Below, in pieces: positions 1 to 7,935 of a stretch of DNA of 64,000 nt. A program made the position numbers and the translations under genes. How positions within the stretch are numbered: position 1 is the first letter of the stretch; each line of letters starts with the position of its first letter. Origin of the DNA: Streptomyces angustmyceticus. Lineage in GTDB: Bacteria > Actinomycetota > Actinomycetes > Streptomycetales > Streptomycetaceae. The stretch lies in NCBI RefSeq assembly GCF_019933235.1, contig NZ_CP082945.1, positions 1,240,001-1,304,000 on the forward strand, given 5' to 3'. The notes beneath the pieces are model-generated. The model was not told the DNA's origin, did not search any database, and worked only from the letters and a program-made list of their open reading frames with translations.

Positions 1-645
1 CTCGCTGCCGGGCATCCACCGTTCGCCGCCGACCACCGAACCGCCCTGCTGGCGCGGTCTGCGGTCGTTGCGCTCGACGGTGACGGGGATCTTCGTGGGC
101 GCCGCCAGCGCGCGCACGGCCGTCTCGAAGGCATCGGCCCCGGCGGTGTGCCGGGTGCGGTCGAAGCGGACCACGACGCCGTTGGCGCGCTCGTCCACGC
201 CCCACCCCGTGACGCCCGGTACGCCTTTCCCGGCCCGCACGCTGATCTCCCGCACCAGCGCGGTGAGCGCGGCGCGGCTGTGCGGCACCGTCTTCGCCAC
301 CGCCCCGGCGGCCTCCACCAGCTGCGCGTCGTCGGCGCCGGTGACCGCGACGACGAGCTTGCCGGTCGCCTTGTCGAACCACATCCCGGCGGGCGGCGCG
401 GCGAGCACCCGGCGCACCGTGGCCGCCGCACGGTGCGCGTCGGCCTCCTGCGCGAGCCGGGTGCGCACCTGTTCCGCCGTCAGCCCGAGGTCCCGGCGCA
501 TCGCGTCGAGCATGGCGCGCGGCGAGGGCTGGGGCGACGGATCGGCCCGCGGCACGGCGCGCGCCGGGCTGAGCGGCCCGGCGGCCGCCAGGACGGCGGC
601 GACGGTCGCGCCCCAGAGAGCGGCCTTGCGAAAGCGGCGTTCCAT
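1..645 (-). CDS. Streptogrisin/alpha-lytic-type S1 serine protease precursor, 3' end outside window
   Basis: The visible 215 codons are the N-terminal half of a secreted chymotrypsin-fold protease precursor. An export signal (MERRFRKAALWGATVAAVL, ending near ARA) is followed by a propeptide of the alpha-lytic protease kind: the stretch MLDAMRRDLGLTAEQVRTRL around residues 45-64 and the later FDKATGKLVVAV are typical of that pro-region, which chaperones folding and is then cleaved. The mature catalytic domain would begin just beyond the window edge (VVGGERW near the end looks like its start). A GGAG lies upstream of the ATG. It is divergent from the NlpC/P60-like gene. The catalytic triad cannot be checked because the gene is cut. 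Confidence 0.85.
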   Translation of the reverse strand, partial: MERRFRKAALWGATVAAVLAAAGPLSPARAVPRADPSPQPSPRAMLDAMRRDLGLTAEQVRTRLAQEADAHRAAATVRRVLAAPPAGMWFDKATGKLVVAVTGADDAQLVEAAGAVAKTVPHSRAALTALVREISVRAGKGVPGVTGWGVDERANGVVVRFDRTRHTAGADAFETAVRALAAPTKIPVTVERNDRRPRQQGGSVVGGERWMPGSE

Positions 646-747
646 CGGCGATCTCCTCGCGGTGTCGGGTGACGTCGGATCCGATTCGTCGAGCCTGCGC
701 GACACCGCGGCGTGCGGCATGGGGGAGAGCGCCCGCATCATGGCCGG

Positions 748-1299
748 ATGACCAGTGACCCCGGCCGTCAAATCCCCCGTCCCCATGGCGAGGCAGCCCT
801 CCGGTCGCTGCCGGAGGCGCTGCGCAAGGTGACCTACTCGGGCGCCCGCCATCCGGGAGCGCCGACACCTGAATGCCCGTCATACGTTCCGGACGGGGCG
901 GACGGGGCCTCCCGCGCCGCCCCCGACGCCTTCGCCGACCTGGCCGGGGGCGCGAACTGCCAGCGCTACGCCTATGCCGTACTGCGCCACTTCGGCCTGC
1001 TGATACCGCCGTTGCGCTCCGCGGAACTCTGGGCGGACGACCGCGCCACTCGCCGGGCCGCCCGGCCGCGACCGCTGGACCTGGTGCTGTTCGACGCCGG
1101 GCCGGCCGAGGGGCGGCCGCCGGGGTACGGCGCGCATGTCGGCGTGCACCTCGGGCCCGACCAGGTCCTGCACCTGTGCCGGGAGATCGGCCGGCCCGCC
1201 GTGTGGCGCTATGCGGACTTCGCGGCGCGCCCGCGCTACCGGCGCTTCCTCGGCGCCAAGCGGGCGGTGGTGGGGACGGGGAGCACCGAGGGGCGGTGA
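748..1299 (+). CDS. NlpC/P60-like cell-wall hydrolase family protein
   Basis: A 183-residue protein resembling compact NlpC/P60-type amidase/endopeptidase domains. A Cys in GANCQRYAYAVLRHFG (about residue 68) sits at the start of a helix, and a His follows in GAHVGVHLG (about residue 132), with a further His in VLHLC. These fit a Cys-His papain-like pair acting on peptidoglycan peptides. No signal peptide is visible, so location is unclear. I chose the ATG; an in-frame GTG 36 nt upstream would add 12 residues, and the GGGGGAGAG tract lies between the two. It is divergent from the S1 protease and convergent with the Gly-rich membrane protein. The family call is by motif only. Confidence 0.65.
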   Translation: MTSDPGRQIPRPHGEAALRSLPEALRKVTYSGARHPGAPTPECPSYVPDGADGASRAAPDAFADLAGGANCQRYAYAVLRHFGLLIPPLRSAELWADDRATRRAARPRPLDLVLFDAGPAEGRPPGYGAHVGVHLGPDQVLHLCREIGRPAVWRYADFAARPRYRRFLGAKRAVVGTGSTEGR

Positions 1300-1317
1300 A
1301 GCCGGTGCGCCGCTGAG

Positions 1318-1338
1318 CCGGGGGGACATTCCCCTCGG
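1318..1338. terminator. Short hairpin between convergent genes
   Basis: An 8-bp stem (CCGGGGGG / CCCCTCGG, one G-T wobble) around a 5-nt loop lies between the stop codons of the NlpC/P60-like gene and the minus-strand membrane protein gene. It is a plausible bidirectional terminator, but there is no U-tract. Confidence 0.4.
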
Positions 1339-1407
1339 AGACGGGGTGGGTTCAGACCGCCCTCGGGCGCGACGTCCTTCCGCGAGTCGCCTCGCGCGCC
1401 GCCGGGC

Positions 1408-2772
1408 TCAGAATCCGCCCCCGAATCCCCCGTCGCCCCCGCCGCCGAAGCCGCCCCCGTCGAAGCCGCCGCCGTCGCCGAAGCCGCCCCCGAAGTCGTC
1501 GGAGTTGAAGTCGGCCCCGGAGTAGTCGCCGCCCCCGGCGCCCGCCGCCCCGCCGAAGTCGGCTCCGTAGGCGTCGGTGGAGAACATCACGTTGCCGAGC
1601 AGGGTGCCCACCAGGAGGCCGGGCAGCAGGCCGCCGCCGAAGTAGCCGCCGGCCCAGGGGCCGTAGGCCGGGCCCGCGTCCCAGTAGGGGCGGTCGCCGC
1701 TCGCGGTGCGGACCGTACGGGCCAGCGGCTCGCGGCCGTCGTCCAGGCGGCTCTTGTCCGCGGCGCAGACCGGCACGGTGCGCTGCGCGCCGCCCTCGGG
1801 CGCCCAGGCGGCATCGGCGACGGACGGGCCGTGCCGCGGGTCGAAGAAGCAGGGCAGCCGGCGCTCGGGCAGCGGCCTGCCCTCGCGGCGCGCGGCGAGG
1901 GTGGCCAGCGAGAACCGGCCGTCTTCGAGGGCCTGGGTCACGGCCCGCACCTCGCGCGGGTGCCCGGCCGCCGCCATCGACGTCTTGGCGTTCTCGTACG
2001 CGTCCAGCGCATGGCTGTAGTCCGCGCGCATGGCGTCGTCCGCGCCGGGCTCGCCGGGGTGGAAGTCGAGGCGGTCGAGTTCCTCGCCGAAGGCGGTGAT
2101 GTCCTCGTCGACGACGACCCGCAGGTCCTCCAGCGCCGCCCGCTCCTCCTCGGCCCGCCGCCTGCGGTTGCGGCGGGCGATGGCGTAGGCGCCGCCACCG
2201 CCGACGGCGACCAGCACACCGAGGCCGATCGCGGTGCCGGTGTCGAAGCCTGAGCCGCCGGAGCCGCCCCAGGAGGAGGGGGCGTGGCCGTGCGCGGACT
2301 TGAGGGCGGTGTCGACGAAGCTGTTGAGGCGGGTGCCGACGTCGGGGTACTGGGAGCGCTTGACCGAGCCGACGAGGTTCTGGACCGCGCTGTGCGGCAT
2401 CACCCGCGGGTCGGCACCGGCGTTGAAGCCGTTGCCGAGTTCGACGGCGTAGACGCCGCTGATCCCGGTCTTGGTGCGCAGGTCCCGCAGCAGCGTGCCG
2501 GGCGGGTACTCGGCGGCCCGGGGCAGCACGGCGACGAAGACCGGCTTGTCCGCGTCCTTGATCTTCTTGGCCAGCGCGTCCGCCTCGGCCTTGGGGAACT
2601 GGCCCGCCATACGGGGATCGACGTAGACCGGGCCCTTGGTGAGGGCCGCCGCGGCCTCGTCGAGCCCGCCGGCGGCCCGGGCTCCCGGTGCCGTCGCGGC
2701 GACCACCGCCAGGAGGGCGGCCACCAGCAGGAGTACGGGTCCGATCAGGGCACGGCGTATTGCGGTCCTCAT
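1408..2772 (-). CDS. Secreted/membrane-anchored protein with Gly/Asp-rich C-terminal tail
   Basis: A 454-residue protein with an N-terminal signal or membrane segment (ALIGPVLLLVAALLAVVAAT) and an extracytoplasmic alpha/beta domain (about residues 35-165, e.g. KKIKDADKPVFVAVLP). A second membrane helix follows at about 180-200 (TAIGLGVLVAVGGGGAYAIA), then a charged cytoplasmic segment rich in Arg/Glu (RRNRRRRAEEERAALEDL). The tail from about 365 is hydrophobic, then low-complexity Gly/Asp/Phe repeats (GGGFGDGGGFDGGGFGGG) to the C-terminus. The first half has the feel of TPM-like domains, but I cannot assign it. The ATG used starts directly before the signal segment; longer in-frame readings upstream lack coding character. 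Confidence 0.7.
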   Translation of the reverse strand: MRTAIRRALIGPVLLLVAALLAVVAATAPGARAAGGLDEAAAALTKGPVYVDPRMAGQFPKAEADALAKKIKDADKPVFVAVLPRAAEYPPGTLLRDLRTKTGISGVYAVELGNGFNAGADPRVMPHSAVQNLVGSVKRSQYPDVGTRLNSFVDTALKSAHGHAPSSWGGSGGSGFDTGTAIGLGVLVAVGGGGAYAIARRNRRRRAEEERAALEDLRVVVDEDITAFGEELDRLDFHPGEPGADDAMRADYSHALDAYENAKTSMAAAGHPREVRAVTQALEDGRFSLATLAARREGRPLPERRLPCFFDPRHGPSVADAAWAPEGGAQRTVPVCAADKSRLDDGREPLARTVRTASGDRPYWDAGPAYGPWAGGYFGGGLLPGLLVGTLLGNVMFSTDAYGADFGGAAGAGGGDYSGADFNSDDFGGGFGDGGGFDGGGFGGGGDGGFGGGF

Positions 2773-2974
2773 GTGTCCGACGCTACCCGAACCACACTTT
2801 CCAGACATCACCGGTGCCGGGGTCGATTCGGCCCGCATCGGGGGATTTTCCTCTGCCCGCGACCGGCTGTCGCGCCGGGGCTGTCCATCCAGGTGATCGC
2901 TCCGCGCGTCGTTTTTGATGATCAAAGTGCCGGGGATGTTGGGCTCGCCACTCCCCCGAGGAAACGAGGAGACG

Positions 2975-3535
2975 ATGTGCAGGGCCACCTCGATGGCCAC
3001 GAATCTGGCCGTCGCCGTCGCCGCCACCGCCGTCGGATGCATGCTGGTGATCTCGCTGACGCCGTCGCTCCCGGAAACGGCCGGGAAGCGGCCCTCGGGC
3101 GGCGCGACGCGGGCCGCCGCGTCCGGCCACGGGGGCTCGGCCGCGCGGGCCGCCACCTCCGCCCTCCACACGGCCGCGGCCGGCGCGGCCCCCGGGAAGG
3201 CCGGGGACTCCGGGGAGTTCGACGCGTCGCCGACGGGGCGGATCGAGGTGACCGAGCCGGAGCCGGGGGTCGACTACAAGGCGAACGGCAGCTTCACCGT
3301 GGCCTGGAAGAACAGCACGGGCGAGCCGGTGGACGTCTGGCTGCGGGCGGCGACGGGGCACGACAGGTCGCAGCGGGTGGCCCTGGTGGTGCCCCGGTCC
3401 GGCGCCGGACCGGACGGCGAGGCGATCGTGACGCTGCCCAAGGTGCCACCGGGCCCCCACTACTTCCTGGAGGTGTCGACCGCAGGTGACGCCGCGGTCG
3501 GCGGCCTCAGCCGGACCTTCGCCATCACCGAGTGA
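2975..3535 (+). CDS. Small secreted protein with C-terminal beta-sandwich-like domain
   Basis: A 186-residue exported protein. The start follows GAGGAG by a good distance and leads into an Ala-rich signal segment (NLAVAVAATAVGCMLVIS). After a low-complexity linker, residues about 88-186 look like an all-beta domain: GRIEVTEPEPGVDYKANG, then VAWKNSTGEPVDVWL, then LPKVPPGPHYFLEVS. This layout resembles the Kre9/KNH-like secreted beta domain (PF10342 type), which is my inference. No catalytic residues are evident. It is convergent with the acyl-CoA dehydrogenase operon. Confidence 0.65.
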   Translation: MCRATSMATNLAVAVAATAVGCMLVISLTPSLPETAGKRPSGGATRAAASGHGGSAARAATSALHTAAAGAAPGKAGDSGEFDASPTGRIEVTEPEPGVDYKANGSFTVAWKNSTGEPVDVWLRAATGHDRSQRVALVVPRSGAGPDGEAIVTLPKVPPGPHYFLEVSTAGDAAVGGLSRTFAITE

Positions 3536-3552
3536 CCGCGCCCACCGGACCG

Positions 3553-3572
3553 GACGCCCCCTACGGGGCGTC
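3553..3572. terminator. Hairpin at the convergent gene ends
   Basis: GACGCCCC / GGGGCGTC forms a perfect 8-bp stem with a 4-nt loop. The loop holds the stop codon of the minus-strand acyl-CoA dehydrogenase, and the hairpin begins 18 nt past the secreted-protein stop, so it could terminate both directions. Confidence 0.5.
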
Positions 3573-4721
3573 GAGGGCGACCAGACCCGCCAGCGCCTCC
3601 CGGTGGCGGCCCGGCGAGCCGAGGGCGAGTTCGTCGCTCTTGGCCCGCTTGAGGAACAGATGGGCCGGGTGTTCCCAGGTCATGCCGATGCCGCCGTGCA
3701 GCTGGACGCATTCCTGGGCGGCCCGGACCGCCACCGGCGCGCAGTACGCCTGGGCGACGGCCACCGCCAGCGGGGCGTCGGGACTGTCGGTGGCCAGGGC
3801 GTCCGCGGCGTTACGGGCGGCGGCGCGGGCCGAGGCCACCTCCAGCCACAGGGCGGCCATCCGGTGCTTGAGCGCCTGGAACGAGCCGACGGGGCGGCCG
3901 AACTGGGTGCGCTCGGCCGTGTAGCGCACCGTTTCGGCCAGGCACCATTCGGCGACGCCCAGCTGTTCCGAGGCGAGCAGCCCGGCGCCGGCGAGCAGGG
4001 CGCCGTCGACGGCGGTGCGGGCCCGTTCCCCGGAGGCCAGGAGCGTGCCGCGGGCGCCGTCGAAGGTGAGGTGGCCCAGGGGGCGGGTGAGGTCGAGCGG
4101 GGTGACGGAGCCGGTGCGGACGCCGTCCGCCGCGGCCTCCACGGCGTAGAGGGCGGGGCCGTCGGGGCCCCGGACCGGCACCAGCAGGAGGGCGGCACCC
4201 GCGGCGTCGGCGACCGAGGTCACCCTGCCGGTCAGGGTGCCGTCCGCCCCGGCCCGTACGGCCCCTTCGGACGCCCCGCCCGGAGCCGTGGTCCACGGGA
4301 CGGCGAGCACGCCGACGCTCCCGCCCCCGGCGAGCGCGGCGAGCGGCGCGGCGACCTCCTCCCGGCCGCGGTCGCAGCCGAGCAGAGCGGTCACCGCGAT
4401 GACCGCGCTGGTCAGGTAGGGGACGGGCGCGACACAGCGGCCCGCCTCCTCCAGCACCACGGCGGCCTCCCGGGCGCTCGCGCCCGCGCCGCCGAGCTTC
4501 TCGGGCACCAGCAGCCCCGCGGCGCCGATGTCCGTGGCGAGCGCGCGCCACAGCCCGGCGTCGTGGGCGGACGCCGACTCCAGGCCCGCGAGGACCGTGG
4601 CCGGAGCGCCGCGGTCGGCGAACAGCGAGCGCACGGCGGCGCGCAGCGCCTCCTCGTCCGCGGAGTACAGCAGGTCGGGGTCGGCTGCCGGGGTGCCGGC
4701 CGGGGATGTCCCGTCGTTCAT
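3561..4721 (-). CDS. Acyl-CoA dehydrogenase (second subunit of a pair)
   Basis: A 386-residue flavoprotein of the acyl-CoA dehydrogenase family, which alpha,beta-dehydrogenates acyl-CoA thioesters and passes electrons to electron-transfer flavoprotein. The N-terminal helical domain contains LLVPEKLGGAGASAREAAVV. The C-terminal domain has YTAERTQFGRPVGSFQALKH and the closing LHGGIGMTWEHPAHLFLKRA motif. The middle domain is degenerate compared with canonical FadE. Its ATG overlaps the stop of the upstream dehydrogenase (ATGA), so translation is probably coupled. Two adjacent, divergent paralogues of about 390-400 residues is the arrangement of actinobacterial heteromeric (alpha2beta2) dehydrogenases for sterol or bulky substrates. 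The substrate here is unknown. Confidence 0.88.
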   Translation of the reverse strand: MNDGTSPAGTPAADPDLLYSADEEALRAAVRSLFADRGAPATVLAGLESASAHDAGLWRALATDIGAAGLLVPEKLGGAGASAREAAVVLEEAGRCVAPVPYLTSAVIAVTALLGCDRGREEVAAPLAALAGGGSVGVLAVPWTTAPGGASEGAVRAGADGTLTGRVTSVADAAGAALLLVPVRGPDGPALYAVEAAADGVRTGSVTPLDLTRPLGHLTFDGARGTLLASGERARTAVDGALLAGAGLLASEQLGVAEWCLAETVRYTAERTQFGRPVGSFQALKHRMAALWLEVASARAAARNAADALATDSPDAPLAVAVAQAYCAPVAVRAAQECVQLHGGIGMTWEHPAHLFLKRAKSDELALGSPGRHREALAGLVALDAP

Positions 4722-5920
4722 CGGGGGAGGTCCTTCCACGCGACGTCCTTGTCGGTGCGCGGCTCGGGCGGCAGGCCCAGCACGCGTTCGGCGACGATGT
4801 TGAGCAGCACTTCCGAGGTGCCCCCTTCGATGGAGTTCCCCTTGGCGCGCAGGTAGCGGTAGCCGGCCTCGCGGCCGGTGAAGTCGACGCCGTCGGGGCG
4901 GCGCATCGTCCAGTCGTCGTAGGTCAGGCCGTCCTCGGCGAGGAACTCCACCTCCCAGCCGCTGATCTCCTGGGCGAGCCGGGCGAAGGCCAGCTTCATC
5001 CCGCTGCCCTCGGGGCCGGGCTGCCCTTGGGACAGCTGCTGGCGCAGGCGCTCGCCGGTGAGCCGGGCGGCCTCGGCCTCCACCCACAGTGTCAGCAGCC
5101 GCTGGTGCAGGTCGTGGGTGCGCAGTTCGGGCCGCGCGCGCCAGTCGGCGGCGGCCACGCCGATCATGCCGCCCTCGCGGGGGATGCGGCTGCCGCCGAT
5201 GGCGACCCGCTCGTTCATCAGCGTGGTCTGCGCGACCTTCCAGCCCTCGCCGACCGCGCCGAGGCGGCGGCTGTCGGGGATGCGGACGCCGGTGAGGAAC
5301 ACCTCGTTGAACTCGGCCTCGCCGGTGATCTGCCGCAGCGGACGGACCTCGACACCGGGGTCGGTCATATCGCAGATGAAGTAGCTGATGCCGCGGTGTT
5401 TGGGCAGGCCGGGGTCGGTACGGGCGATCAGGATCGCCCAGCGGGCCAGGTGGGCGCTGGACGTCCAGACCTTCTGGCCGTCGATGATCCAGTCGCCGCC
5501 GCTTCCCGCTTCGTCCCCGCCGTCGCGGACCGCGCGGGTGGCCAGTGCCGCCAGGTCGGAGCCGGCGCCGGGCTCGCTGAACAGCTGGCACCACACCTCC
5601 TCGCCGGTCCACAGCGGGCGCAGCAGACGCCGCTTCTGTTCGTCGGTGCCGAAGCGGAGGAGGGTGGGCGCGGCCATGCCGAGGCCGATGCCGATGCGGC
5701 CGGGGTCGTTGTCGGGGGCGCCGGCGGCCGCCAACTCCGCGTCCACGACCGCCTGGAGGGAGCGGGGCGCGTCCAGCCCGCCGAGCCCCTCGGGGAAGTG
5801 GACCCAGGCCAGCCCGGCGTCGAAGCGGGCGCGCAGGAAGTCCAGGCGTTGTGTCGCGGCGGGAGGATGTGCGGCGAGCAGTTCGGCGGTGCGCCGGCGC
5901 AGGTCCTCGGCGTCGGTCAT
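4718..5920 (-). CDS. Acyl-CoA dehydrogenase (first subunit of a pair)
   Basis: A 400-residue acyl-CoA dehydrogenase. Recognisable parts include the FAD-contacting segment QLFSEPGAGSDLAALATRAV (about residues 113-132), DGQKVWTSSAHLARWAILIA, the substrate-loop region NERVAIGG, and near the end YLRAKGNSIEGGTSEVLLNI. It lies between the quinone oxidoreductase and the second dehydrogenase, overlapping both by ATGA, so the three genes form one translationally coupled operon. Pairing with a sequence-divergent partner suggests a heteromeric enzyme. Electrons would go to ETF, which is not in this window. The fatty or sterol-like acyl-CoA substrate cannot be told from sequence. Confidence 0.9.
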   Translation of the reverse strand: MTDAEDLRRRTAELLAAHPPAATQRLDFLRARFDAGLAWVHFPEGLGGLDAPRSLQAVVDAELAAAGAPDNDPGRIGIGLGMAAPTLLRFGTDEQKRRLLRPLWTGEEVWCQLFSEPGAGSDLAALATRAVRDGGDEAGSGGDWIIDGQKVWTSSAHLARWAILIARTDPGLPKHRGISYFICDMTDPGVEVRPLRQITGEAEFNEVFLTGVRIPDSRRLGAVGEGWKVAQTTLMNERVAIGGSRIPREGGMIGVAAADWRARPELRTHDLHQRLLTLWVEAEAARLTGERLRQQLSQGQPGPEGSGMKLAFARLAQEISGWEVEFLAEDGLTYDDWTMRRPDGVDFTGREAGYRYLRAKGNSIEGGTSEVLLNIVAERVLGLPPEPRTDKDVAWKDLPR

Positions 5921-6915
5921 CGGGTCTCCTCCGCGGCGGGCAGGACGACGAGCCGGCCGGTGGACGTGCCGTCGGCGACCCGCTGGACGGCTTCGGCGGC
6001 GTCCCGCAGCGGGAACCTGCCGCCGATGAGCGGCTTGACGGCGCCCTGGGCGGCGAGCTTGGCCAGCTCCTCGTGGCAGGCGTCGACCGCGGCCGGGTCC
6101 TTGGTGTTGTACAGGCCCCAGTGGAGGCCCAGGATCGCGTAGTTCTTCACCAGCGCGTGGTTGAGGGCCGGGGTGGGGATGGCGCCGCCGGCGAAGCCGA
6201 CGACGATGATCCGGCCCTCGAAGGCGATGCACTTGACGGACTTGGCGTAGGCCTCGCCGCCGACCGGGTCGTAGACCACGTCCGCGCCACGGCCGCCGGT
6301 GGCCTCCTTCACGGCGCCGACGATGTCGTCGTGGCGCCGGTCGAGGACGAGGTCGCAGCCCAGTTCGCGGGCCGTCCTGGCCTTGTCCTCGCCGCCCACG
6401 ACACCGATGACCCGCGCGCCGGCGGCCTTGCCGAGCTGGACGGCGGCGCTGCCGACGCCCCCGGCGGCGGCGTGCACCAGCAGGGTCTCGCCCGCCTGGA
6501 GCCGGGCCCTGCGGTGCAGTCCGAACCAGCCGGTCTGGTAGCCGATGTGCAGCGCGGCGGCCTCGGCGTCGTCCAGTGCCTCGGGGGCCGGGCGCACCGC
6601 CGCCGCGTCGACGACGGCGAGTTCGGCGAAGCCGCCGTCGGGCAGCGGCGGCTGGGCCAGCACCCGCGCCCCGGTCTCTCCGGCCGCCCCCTCGCCCGCG
6701 GCGAGCACCTCGCCGCAGATCTCCACGCCGGGGGTGAACGGCAGCGGCGGCCGCACCTGGTACTGGCCGCGGCAGAGCAGGGCGTCGGGGAAGTTGACGT
6801 TGGCGGCCCGCACCCGCAGCAGCAGCTGACCCGGTCCCGGCTGGGGGTCCGGCACCTCCTCCAGCCGCATCACCTCACGCGGCTCGCCGTTCGCGTGTAC
6901 GCGCCATGCCTTCAC
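5917..6915 (-). CDS. NADPH:quinone oxidoreductase, zinc-independent MDR family
   Basis: A 332-residue medium-chain dehydrogenase/reductase of the QOR type. It opens with the GroES-like fold (KAWRVHANGEPREVMRLEEV) and lacks the catalytic zinc ligands. The Rossmann half begins at GETLLVHAAAGGVGSAAVQL (about residues 135-155), the AAAGGVG dinucleotide motif of quinone reductases and enoyl reductases. Start: GTG with GGAGG 7 nt upstream. It is the first gene of the acyl-CoA dehydrogenase operon. An NAD(P)H-dependent reduction of a quinone or an enoyl intermediate is likely, but the substrate is not determined. A candidate TetR-type operator lies about 70 nt upstream. Confidence 0.88.
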   Translation of the reverse strand: MKAWRVHANGEPREVMRLEEVPDPQPGPGQLLLRVRAANVNFPDALLCRGQYQVRPPLPFTPGVEICGEVLAAGEGAAGETGARVLAQPPLPDGGFAELAVVDAAAVRPAPEALDDAEAAALHIGYQTGWFGLHRRARLQAGETLLVHAAAGGVGSAAVQLGKAAGARVIGVVGGEDKARTARELGCDLVLDRRHDDIVGAVKEATGGRGADVVYDPVGGEAYAKSVKCIAFEGRIIVVGFAGGAIPTPALNHALVKNYAILGLHWGLYNTKDPAAVDACHEELAKLAAQGAVKPLIGGRFPLRDAAEAVQRVADGTSTGRLVVLPAAEETR

Positions 6916-6982
6916 CTGGTGCCTCCACTGACCTTGGATACGCGGGTGGGGCGGCGGGCGCAGCGGCGCCACCGCCAGCGAC

Positions 6983-7000
6983 ATACTAAGCGGTCGGTAT
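6983..7000. promoter_or_regulatory. Candidate TetR-type operator upstream of the dehydrogenase operon
   Basis: ATACTAAGCGGTCGGTAT is an imperfect dyad with outer arms ATAC/GTAT (12 of 18 positions symmetric). Its ACCGACCG-like core resembles operators of TetR repressors that control acyl-CoA dehydrogenase genes. No tetR gene is in the window, so a regulator would have to act in trans. Inference from pattern only. Confidence 0.4.
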
Positions 7001-7131
7001 CCCGCAGGGAACAGTCTCCGCCACATCGCGACGGCACCCCGGCACCCGCCGGCCGGGACCGGAATCCTGCCCCGAAGCGCGAGAACCACCGGGCTCACCA
7101 GGGTGCGGGCGGACGCCCCGCCCCTCGCCCC

Positions 7132-7392
7132 CTCGGGCCGCGCTTCGAGATCCTGGCGTGGAACCGCCCGGGGCACGCGCCGATCACCGGGCACCTCGAC
7201 GCCGGCATCCCCGGCCGCCCGCAGGACCGTCCCGGCCTCCGGCGGCCGCACCATCCGCCGGCGGGCGCGCTGGAGCTGGACTTCGAGGTGCCACGGACGC
7301 CGGACGGTTCCGGACGGGGAGTGCCGCTGTGCACCGCGGCGCCGGGCTCACCGTCCGAGGCGGCGCCGCGGCTGCTCGTCGCGGAGCACGGC
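7132..7392 (+). pseudogene. Remnant of an MmyB-like (XRE family) transcription regulator
   Basis: In one plus frame the translation gives GPRFEILAWNRPGHAPITG, then after about 25 unrelated residues ALELDFEVPRTPDGSG and LCTAAPGSPSEAAPRLL. These match the beginning (yfdvlawN) and the end (GELELDFEVL, YTAEPGSPS) of the ligand-binding domain of MmyB-like helix-turn-helix regulators. Roughly the middle 80-100 residues of the domain and the whole N-terminal DNA-binding domain are missing, and there is no credible start. It is therefore a decayed, internally deleted remnant. The rest of the gap between the quinone reductase and the phosphatase holds only the candidate operator. Confidence 0.55.
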
Positions 7393-7452
7393 CCGCGGAG
7401 CCGGGCCCTCGAACCCGGGCGCTCCCAGAGGGGGTTCGGATCGGGGCGAGCC

Positions 7453-7935
7453 TCAGGTCCGCCCGGCCCGCTGCTGGGCGTCGCGCAGGGTGTCGGACGG
7501 TGTGGCCCAGCGCGCCCGTATCACCGGGTAGCCGGCCTTCTCGCAGGCGTCGCAGACGAGTTCGTCGTCGTCGACGACATGGCGGACCTCCCGGCCGCGG
7601 GCGATCCGGCGCAGGATCTCCAGCTTGGTGTGCCGGGCCGGGCGCCGGTCGCTGTCGCGGCGCATCCACAGCCGGCCCTCCGGCAGCCCGTGCCGGGCGA
7701 GCCAGGCCAGCGTGTCGCGGCGGCAGCGTTCCGGACGGCCGGTCAGATAGACGACCTCGCACTCCTCGGTGCTGCGCAGGGCCAGGGCGACCCCTTCGGG
7801 CAGCGGTGGGTCCTCGGGGGCGGCCGCGAAGAAGGACTTCCAGTCGCGCGGGGCGCGCTGGAGGTGGTGCTGCCGGTGGGTGGTGTCGGCGAGCGTGCCG
7901 TCCAGGTCGAAGACCGCCAGGGGGCGCGTCGTCAT
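7453..7935 (-). CDS. HAD-superfamily phosphatase-like protein
   Basis: A 160-residue HAD-fold protein. Motif I is FDLDGTLADT (nucleophile Asp9, acid/base Asp11), motif II is VVYLTGRPERCRRDTL (Thr/Ser after a hydrophobic strand), and motif III/IV residues are in HVVDDDELVCDACEKAGYP. The LTGRPE motif and lack of a large cap are typical of polynucleotide-kinase-3'-phosphatase-like and acid-phosphatase-like HAD domains. It probably removes a phosphate from a small molecule or nucleic acid end; the substrate is unknown. Its ATG overlaps the stop of the upstream HxlR-type regulator (ATGA), so the two are coupled. Confidence 0.75.
   Translation of the reverse strand: MTTRPLAVFDLDGTLADTTHRQHHLQRAPRDWKSFFAAAPEDPPLPEGVALALRSTEECEVVYLTGRPERCRRDTLAWLARHGLPEGRLWMRRDSDRRPARHTKLEILRRIARGREVRHVVDDDELVCDACEKAGYPVIRARWATPSDTLRDAQQRAGRT

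Noticed and set aside
3486..6142. Plus-strand frames over the dehydrogenase operon
   Set aside because: Shadows of the minus-strand genes, which show clear family motifs and ATGA overlaps.
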